Below are positions 45,102 through 50,107 of a stretch of 50,107 nucleotides of DNA, piece after piece. The notes under the pieces were generated by a model that worked only from the letters and a program-made list of their open reading frames with translations, was not told where the DNA came from and did not search any database. Positions within the stretch are counted from its first letter, which is position 1, and each line of letters opens with the position of its first letter. Location: positions 1 through 50,107 of IMG/VR virus record IMGVR_UViG_3300025305_000029, one strand, 5' to 3'. The position numbers and the translations under genes are program-made. The stretch comes from a virus.

Positions 45102-48100
45102 TCAGGATATGCATCTGACGTTTTTCCATAATTTGTTTATTGAATATCCCCACTTTTCATCATGGTCAACTTTTCCTATGTAAACCTTGTTTGAGACAAT
45201 ATCGCAGTCATTCGGATTGTACCCCCAGCACTTAATCTGAGTGCTCTTAAACGTCGAGTCCGTCGTTTTAATAATCAGGTACTTTTTCCCCTTCCTTGTA
45301 GCCTTTTCTTCAATGTCCCGTATAATGAACCAGCATAAAGGCTTCTCTTTATCGTACATTCCAAGTGGCCGCACTTGCATGGAGAGAAGTTTCTCGTATA
45401 CTGCATCGGATAGAACCCTTCTTATGGGGTAAATGCCGGTTAGCGTTACAATATTTTCAATGTTCTCTTCATTCGTAAACGGAGGTAGATCTCCGTACTT
45501 CTCAATGTTCTCTTCTAATTTCTTCGGGGTCTTTGGCCGGTCGTCAGCGATACACTTCCAAAAATGCTTTAAAGAGTTAAACCTTTCATCGACCAAATCA
45601 TCTAAAGCATGGCTTCTTGCCAGTACATCTAAGCATCTTTTATTGAAGATCCTATAACTTATTTCTTCATTAAAAATTAAGTCTTCAATCGTATTATACG
45701 GGCCACTGTTAAGCACCTCCCGAACAGCCTTGTCTCCGAACCCCTTAATCGAATTCAACGGAAGAAACAGTTCCGTCCCGTCCTCGCTAATTGTCCATGT
45801 CTCTTTCGAGGACGCAATATTCGGAAGCGACACCTTGAACCCTGCGGCCTTTACTCTGGAAATAGCGACTTGCTTCTTCTCATCATCATCACTGTTCTTT
45901 TCTAAGAATGCCGCAAGCCACTCTACGGGATAGTAATAAGCCAGCCACGCGCATTGATACGAGATCATGGCATAGGCCAGGCCGTGACTCTTGTTGAACC
46001 CGTATTTTGAAAATGCCTCCAGCGTCTTCCAAATCTCGACCGCATCCTCTTCCTGAATGCCTTTCGCAATCGACCCTCTTAAGAAGCGTTCTCGATATTC
46101 CTCTAGGAGCCCTTCCTTCCCGGTTCCCTTTTTAGTTAAAAGCTTTCTAATAAAATTACCGTCGTCTAGAGAGATATTATCGCCCAGCTTGTGTGCAATC
46201 GTTGCAATCTGCTCTTGATACACTACAAAACCAGAACTGTTTCTTGTTTCCTCTTCAATCAATGGATGCAATGGCCTAGCCTCAATCTCACCAGAGCGAA
46301 CCGCCAGAATCTTCTTATCAACACCCATTCCTAGAGGTCCCGGTCGGTATACACTTGTAATCATTGCCAAATCTTCCAGAGAGCGCGGCTTAGCCCTCTG
46401 ACAAAATGATTGTACCCCCGGTTCAGTAAACTGGAATATGGAAAACCACTTTTCATCAGAATGATATATCCCTTCATATATGTCTTGATTATCAAAATTA
46501 ATGGTGTCCGGGTGTAGGAACCTATCATAAAAATTCTTAACATCAGAGAAGACAGGCCTTTCATTACCAAAATGTCTTATAAGCACTTGCCTAATCGCAT
46601 CTTGAATCATTTCAATCGTGCTAAGACCCAAGATATCAAACTTGATAAAACCCAGGGGTTCAAGGTGTCGAACATTTTGCCCTTCCGTCCATGGCGTTTG
46701 AAGAACTCCTCCGCTCTTAATGAGAGGCATGTGTTGATCTAAGTTCTCCGCTATAACACATCCGCCCGCATGACGGCTTAAGCTCCGAACCTGCCCGTGG
46801 AGATTATTAATGTGTACCTCTACTTCTGGGTACTCCCTGAGAAACTGTTTTAGGCTTGCGCTATATTCTTTTGTTTCTTCAAACGTAGGAATATATACCC
46901 CCGCCGTAATCCCGTGGACTCTTTTTGCCTCCGGGGTGGCTTCCGACACCATGACGCTTGTTACGTCGTTTACTTCTTTAAAGGGGATCTCATAAAACTT
47001 TGAAATGTCTTTAATCAGGCTCCTCAACTTGAGAGTGTTAAAATTCGAAATGGGAACAATCGCATTCTTACCCCACTCATTCGCAAGATGCTCCTTAAGA
47101 TCGTGAGGGCCCGAAACGTCGAAATCTATATCAGGGTACCCGTCATCCGACGGCCTCAAAAACCTCTCGAACTGAAGACTCCACTTAATCGGATCAACTT
47201 GCGTTATCCCCAAAACATACGCCACCAGCGCACCGGCAGCAGAGCCTCTGCCCGGACCGGAGAGCCCTCTTTCAGCGCCCTTGTCTGCCAAGACTTTCAT
47301 GGTAAGGAAGTACTTTGAGAAATCCCTATCTCCAATTACATTCAATTCAAACTTAAGTCTGTCAATATATTCCTTGTTCTTATGCAACCCCTTAGTGCGA
47401 AGCCCTTCAATGCAGAACTCGGCCAAGGCCCTGTCTGGGGTTTTTCCTTCCGGTACAACGAAAGATGGCAATTTAATCGATGTATCAGGAGTAAAATCCC
47501 CAATCATATCAAACGCGATATCGTGCGTTCTTTCAATTGACTCTAGAATCAGATCATCGTCATATTCGATATTAAAAACCTTAGAGTAATCCTTATAACT
47601 ATCCCACATCTGGTCACCGTTCTTGGGATATAGTTCGTACCCCACTTCTTCGATCGTCCCGGGCAAGCTATTCTCTCCACCTCCCTTGCTCAGCCATGCC
47701 AGCTTCTTATAAAGAATTCGATCTTTCCACAGGTCTGGCCTTGGATAATGTGAGTCTGCGGTCGAAATAAGGGGGGTGTTTAGTTCTTTTGATGCTCTAA
47801 CGAGGTATTTGTTTAATACATGTTGCTGCTTAATTGCATTCCATTGAAGCTCCAGGAAAAACCTATCGCCAAAGATAGACTTGAATTCCTCCGCGCGGGA
47901 CAGGATTTGCTCAAAAACAATCGTATCGTTAAAATCCTCTCCGGCTTCCCAGACAGGCTTCATTAAATAAGAACCCAGACAGGCAGTTGAAACAATAATG
48001 CCTTCGTTGTGTTCTTTTAGGAGATCAAAATCAACTCTAGGATACCGATAAAAATTGTCATCCCCATATGACTTAGAGACAACCTGAAACAGGTTTTTGA

Positions 48101-48548
48101 GACCAACTTCATTTTGTGCCAAGAGCACAAGATGGCTTCTTTCGTTAAGGGGATTGAATTTTGTTCGGCCCTTGGTCTCTTCCTCGTTTTCAATCAATTC
48201 GGCTTTTTCATCCGACTTCTTAATCTTCGTTTTATTTTTTTTCGTTTCTTCGTATAGGTCTTTCCAATTGTCAACTGAGTTTATGAAATACGCTTCGACA
48301 CCAAAAATAGGTTTAAACTCTTTCCCTTTTTCTGCCATCTTTTTTGCATGCAGAACTTGATATGACAACGCATTCATTGTGCCGTGGTCTGTGGTAGCCA
48401 GGGCATCCATTCCGTTCTCCCATGCGAAATCCATGTGCTCATCTGGATATCCTATGGCATCCCCAGGAGAGCCAATAGTGGTGTGTCCATGCAGACCAAC
48501 GAATTTAATCTTCGATTCTTTCCTCTTCAATTCGATCCACCTTCCCAA
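45102..48548 (-). CDS. dnaE: DNA polymerase III alpha subunit (C-family, DnaE-type)
   Basis: 1148 residues. The N-terminal PHP domain has LHGH (19-22) and ATTDHG (51-56). The polymerase core shows GPGRGSAAGALVAY (431-444), catalytic PDIDFD (472-477), then YQEQI and GFNKSHGLAYAMISYQ. This is the replicative polymerase. Its opening is typical, from memory, of large aquatic phages with C-family polymerases. The start is uncertain: TTG 48548 lies inside the upstream gene, and TTG 48530 has a better SD (AAGGTGG). Confidence 0.95.
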   Translation of the reverse strand: MGRWIELKRKESKIKFVGLHGHTTIGSPGDAIGYPDEHMDFAWENGMDALATTDHGTMNALSYQVLHAKKMAEKGKEFKPIFGVEAYFINSVDNWKDLYEETKKNKTKIKKSDEKAELIENEEETKGRTKFNPLNERSHLVLLAQNEVGLKNLFQVVSKSYGDDNFYRYPRVDFDLLKEHNEGIIVSTACLGSYLMKPVWEAGEDFNDTIVFEQILSRAEEFKSIFGDRFFLELQWNAIKQQHVLNKYLVRASKELNTPLISTADSHYPRPDLWKDRILYKKLAWLSKGGGENSLPGTIEEVGYELYPKNGDQMWDSYKDYSKVFNIEYDDDLILESIERTHDIAFDMIGDFTPDTSIKLPSFVVPEGKTPDRALAEFCIEGLRTKGLHKNKEYIDRLKFELNVIGDRDFSKYFLTMKVLADKGAERGLSGPGRGSAAGALVAYVLGITQVDPIKWSLQFERFLRPSDDGYPDIDFDVSGPHDLKEHLANEWGKNAIVPISNFNTLKLRSLIKDISKFYEIPFKEVNDVTSVMVSEATPEAKRVHGITAGVYIPTFEETKEYSASLKQFLREYPEVEVHINNLHGQVRSLSRHAGGCVIAENLDQHMPLIKSGGVLQTPWTEGQNVRHLEPLGFIKFDILGLSTIEMIQDAIRQVLIRHFGNERPVFSDVKNFYDRFLHPDTINFDNQDIYEGIYHSDEKWFSIFQFTEPGVQSFCQRAKPRSLEDLAMITSVYRPGPLGMGVDKKILAVRSGEIEARPLHPLIEEETRNSSGFVVYQEQIATIAHKLGDNISLDDGNFIRKLLTKKGTGKEGLLEEYRERFLRGSIAKGIQEEDAVEIWKTLEAFSKYGFNKSHGLAYAMISYQCAWLAYYYPVEWLAAFLEKNSDDDEKKQVAISRVKAAGFKVSLPNIASSKETWTISEDGTELFLPLNSIKGFGDKAVREVLNSGPYNTIEDLIFNEEISYRIFNKRCLDVLARSHALDDLVDERFNSLKHFWKCIADDRPKTPKKLEENIEKYGDLPPFTNEENIENIVTLTGIYPIRRVLSDAVYEKLLSMQVRPLGMYDKEKPLCWFIIRDIEEKATRKGKKYLIIKTTDSTFKSTQIKCWGYNPNDCDIVSNKVYIGKVDHDEKWGYSINKLWKNVRCIS

Positions 48549-49347
48549 ATTCCAGCTTCTTTAAGTCGAGCGTATGCTCCGTGCTCGTATACCGCTGGTA
48601 TCCTTTCCACGAGTCCGCTTTATAATACCATGGGGTGACCTGCGTGCAATGTTCTTTTCCCCGGAGACACTCAAAAAACTCGTCAAACGGCAGGTCCTTC
48701 GCAAAAATATGTTCGCTCACGGGTACATACGCACACTTATCAAATCGCTTTTTGATTTTTTCCTTCGTGCTAGAGAGAACCTCTTCAAAATCTTTCGAGT
48801 CAAACGTGAATGGAAGATATGCACCCGAAAATACGCTCTCCTCGTTATGTTCAATTACAACATTCGTTTTGCTCGCAAACTGCCCCCTGTATTCTTTTAG
48901 TATCTCTGGATCATGTATTCCGTAAGGCACAGAAACAAAAAACTTTCTAGGTATAAGGTGTTCACTGAACTTCGACGTAACCTTTTTAGCCCACATCGCA
49001 GAGTTGATTACTGACCACCCCAGGCTCTCTTTCCTGTCATAGTCCAAAACTCGCAATGGAACATAATACACGGGAATCCGCTTCGTGTTGTAGTTCTCGA
49101 ATATTTCCATCCTATAGATCGGATCTGTTATAAAGTCGCCAATCATTTTTTTAATGAACGGAAGTATATCATACGGACACGTTATCCATATACTACTGCA
49201 CCCTGCGTATGCGCAGTCGTAGAGGCTGCGCTCTAGAGCCGTGATCCCGTCCCCGACTGGCAAGAAACAATCATGCCATGCAAAATTAAAAAGTTTCTTG
49301 CCTTCAACCGGTATACACCCGGCTATATTCCTAAATGTTTCAGACAT
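48505..49347 (-). CDS. Conserved marine-phage protein, nucleotidyltransferase-like
   Basis: 280 residues. GCIPVEGKKLFNFAWHDCFL, then ALERSLYDCAYAGCSSIWIT and IPVYYVPL, matches, from memory, a protein of marine T4-like phages that resembles NDP-sugar or nucleotidyl transferases. The enzymatic role is not established. It overlaps DnaE by 44 bases and is overlapped by the gene upstream. Confidence 0.7.
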   Translation of the reverse strand: MSETFRNIAGCIPVEGKKLFNFAWHDCFLPVGDGITALERSLYDCAYAGCSSIWITCPYDILPFIKKMIGDFITDPIYRMEIFENYNTKRIPVYYVPLRVLDYDRKESLGWSVINSAMWAKKVTSKFSEHLIPRKFFVSVPYGIHDPEILKEYRGQFASKTNVVIEHNEESVFSGAYLPFTFDSKDFEEVLSSTKEKIKKRFDKCAYVPVSEHIFAKDLPFDEFFECLRGKEHCTQVTPWYYKADSWKGYQRYTSTEHTLDLKKLEFGKVDRIEEERIED

Positions 49348-50078
49348 TTTATATCATCAAATATAGTAATACTTGGTTCCTCTTCATAAATGTACTTCAC
49401 CCTCTCCTCTACCTCTCTCCTGATGGGCCACAGGCGGAGTTTCTGCCCAGAAGCCTCAAACATATTTTTTATTATTTTATACTTTAGCGGAATCCAGGAA
49501 GCGTCAAAATCGCTCGTGTCAACCGCTTCCGAAATTGATATCACAATGTTCTTTTCCTTCCAAAAATATATCTGTTTCAAGATATTATCCTTGGGAAATA
49601 GAATATCGTCCTTTAAACTACGCAGCTTTTCTGATTTAAAATAATCAATTATAAGTGAACTACTTATTTCCGTCGATTTTAAATCAGCCCCAATAATTTT
49701 GACTTCTTCGGTAACAATCAGTTCTTTAAATGATACATCAAATGAGCCAATGTTGTCAAACGTGAGTAGCAATATATCGTCAAGGACATAAAGTTCCTTT
49801 AACGGTTCCGAGAATGGGGTGAGGCCCTTCAATCCCATATTGATTATAACTTGATTCTGTGCCTCTTCAATGCTGCCGAGGGTACTAACATGTTCGCCAT
49901 CGACAACTAGGTCCCTGTCCTGTAGATCTACGAAAAAGGGTGCATTAAAAGGTTCAAGCAAAAATTTATGTTTTAGGTTCTTATATTCGCCGTATAATAT
50001 GGTGGGCACTTTATTCTTTAAAGAATAGATTAGCCCCTCAAACCTTGAAGTTATAAAGAGCTTATCAAGCGTTAGCAT
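49323..50078 (-). CDS. Hypothetical protein, 251 aa
   Basis: ATG 50078 follows CCCAGG; an AAGGAGG lies too far upstream to help. The N-terminus LDKLFITSRFEGLIYSLKN looks like a nucleotide-binding-type strand-helix start, but no motif is firm. AT-rich compared with its neighbours. The last bases of the window (50072-50107) stay open in a second frame and probably encode the end of the next gene. Confidence 0.7.
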   Translation of the reverse strand: MLTLDKLFITSRFEGLIYSLKNKVPTILYGEYKNLKHKFLLEPFNAPFFVDLQDRDLVVDGEHVSTLGSIEEAQNQVIINMGLKGLTPFSEPLKELYVLDDILLLTFDNIGSFDVSFKELIVTEEVKIIGADLKSTEISSSLIIDYFKSEKLRSLKDDILFPKDNILKQIYFWKEKNIVISISEAVDTSDFDASWIPLKYKIIKNMFEASGQKLRLWPIRREVEERVKYIYEEEPSITIFDDIKCLKHLGI

Positions 50079-50107
50079 CCTGGGCCTTCGGCCGGGGCCT
50101 CCTTGCG

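Noticed and set aside
1-50107. CRISPR arrays, insertion sequences, rRNA, integrase or attachment sites
   Set aside because: No repeat-spacer pattern, transposase or integrase motifs, or rRNA seen; only the short promoter repeat recurs.

Overview
The window is a dense block of a large tailed-phage genome (Caudoviricetes), read almost entirely from the minus strand; one gene, at 17156-17989, lies on the plus strand. The phage assignment rests on an amidase endolysin, a ClpP-type protease beside a glutamate-rich scaffold-like protein, virion-type beta-rich proteins, a C-family DNA polymerase, dUTPase, a phage-type adenine methyltransferase, phage tRNAs, and dozens of small genes coupled by ATGA, GTGA or TAATG overlaps. 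Several proteins resemble, from memory, families seen in marine T4-like or other large aquatic myoviruses. The envelope-directed genes (two lipoproteins, a lytic transglycosylase, an amidase) suggest a Gram-negative host. The acidic Asp/Val/Glu/Pro linker of the thioredoxin lipoprotein recalls myxobacterium-type lipoproteins, but that is only a hint.

Layout. 1-17.1 kb: an accessory region of about 50 small genes, mostly unknown, with a SprT-like metalloprotein, several zinc-ribbon proteins, a putative fibre protein, a DUF4241-like protein, two tandem pairs of small membrane paralogues, a CMP/dCMP-deaminase-like protein, tRNA-Lys, tRNA-Ile and tRNA-Leu, and a strange tRNA-like hairpin at 1785-1966. 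Transcription appears driven by host-type sigma70 promoters (TTGACA, about 17 bp, TAnnnT), often overlapping the upstream gene's end. 17.1-20.3 kb: a trypsin-like lipoprotein (plus strand), a SpoU-type RNA methyltransferase, a small membrane protein, an RNase H-like DUF458 protein and a thioredoxin-fold lipoprotein. 20.3-23.7 kb: virion-type proteins with a second promoter type centred on ATTTATA; one large structural gene is interrupted by an in-frame TGA and a frameshift. 23.7-30.4 kb: more small coupled genes, a HAD-like protein, and tRNA-Thr and tRNA-Arg. 30.4-38 kb: a vWA/metallopeptidase-like protein with its MoxR-type AAA+ partner, glutaredoxin, GroEL, a SWIM-zinc protein, a metallophosphoesterase and the endolysin. 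38-45 kb: ClpP-like protease, a large unknown protein, scaffold-like protein, IMPDH/GMP reductase, adenine methyltransferase, dUTPase, and a lytic transglycosylase fused to an SGNH hydrolase. 45-50 kb: DnaE-type DNA polymerase and two further conserved-looking proteins.

Together the genes cover replication and nucleotide supply (polymerase, dUTPase, GuaB/GuaC-like enzyme, deaminase), DNA modification, protein folding and remodelling (GroEL, MoxR/vWA), head maturation (ClpP-like protease and scaffold-like protein), lysis or wall penetration (amidase, SLT-SGNH), and probable remodelling of the host envelope (two lipoproteins). Many start codons were reassigned from the longest possible start to one with a Shine-Dalgarno (SD) sequence. 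About ten genes are too short to be called by length alone and were read directly from the sequence.
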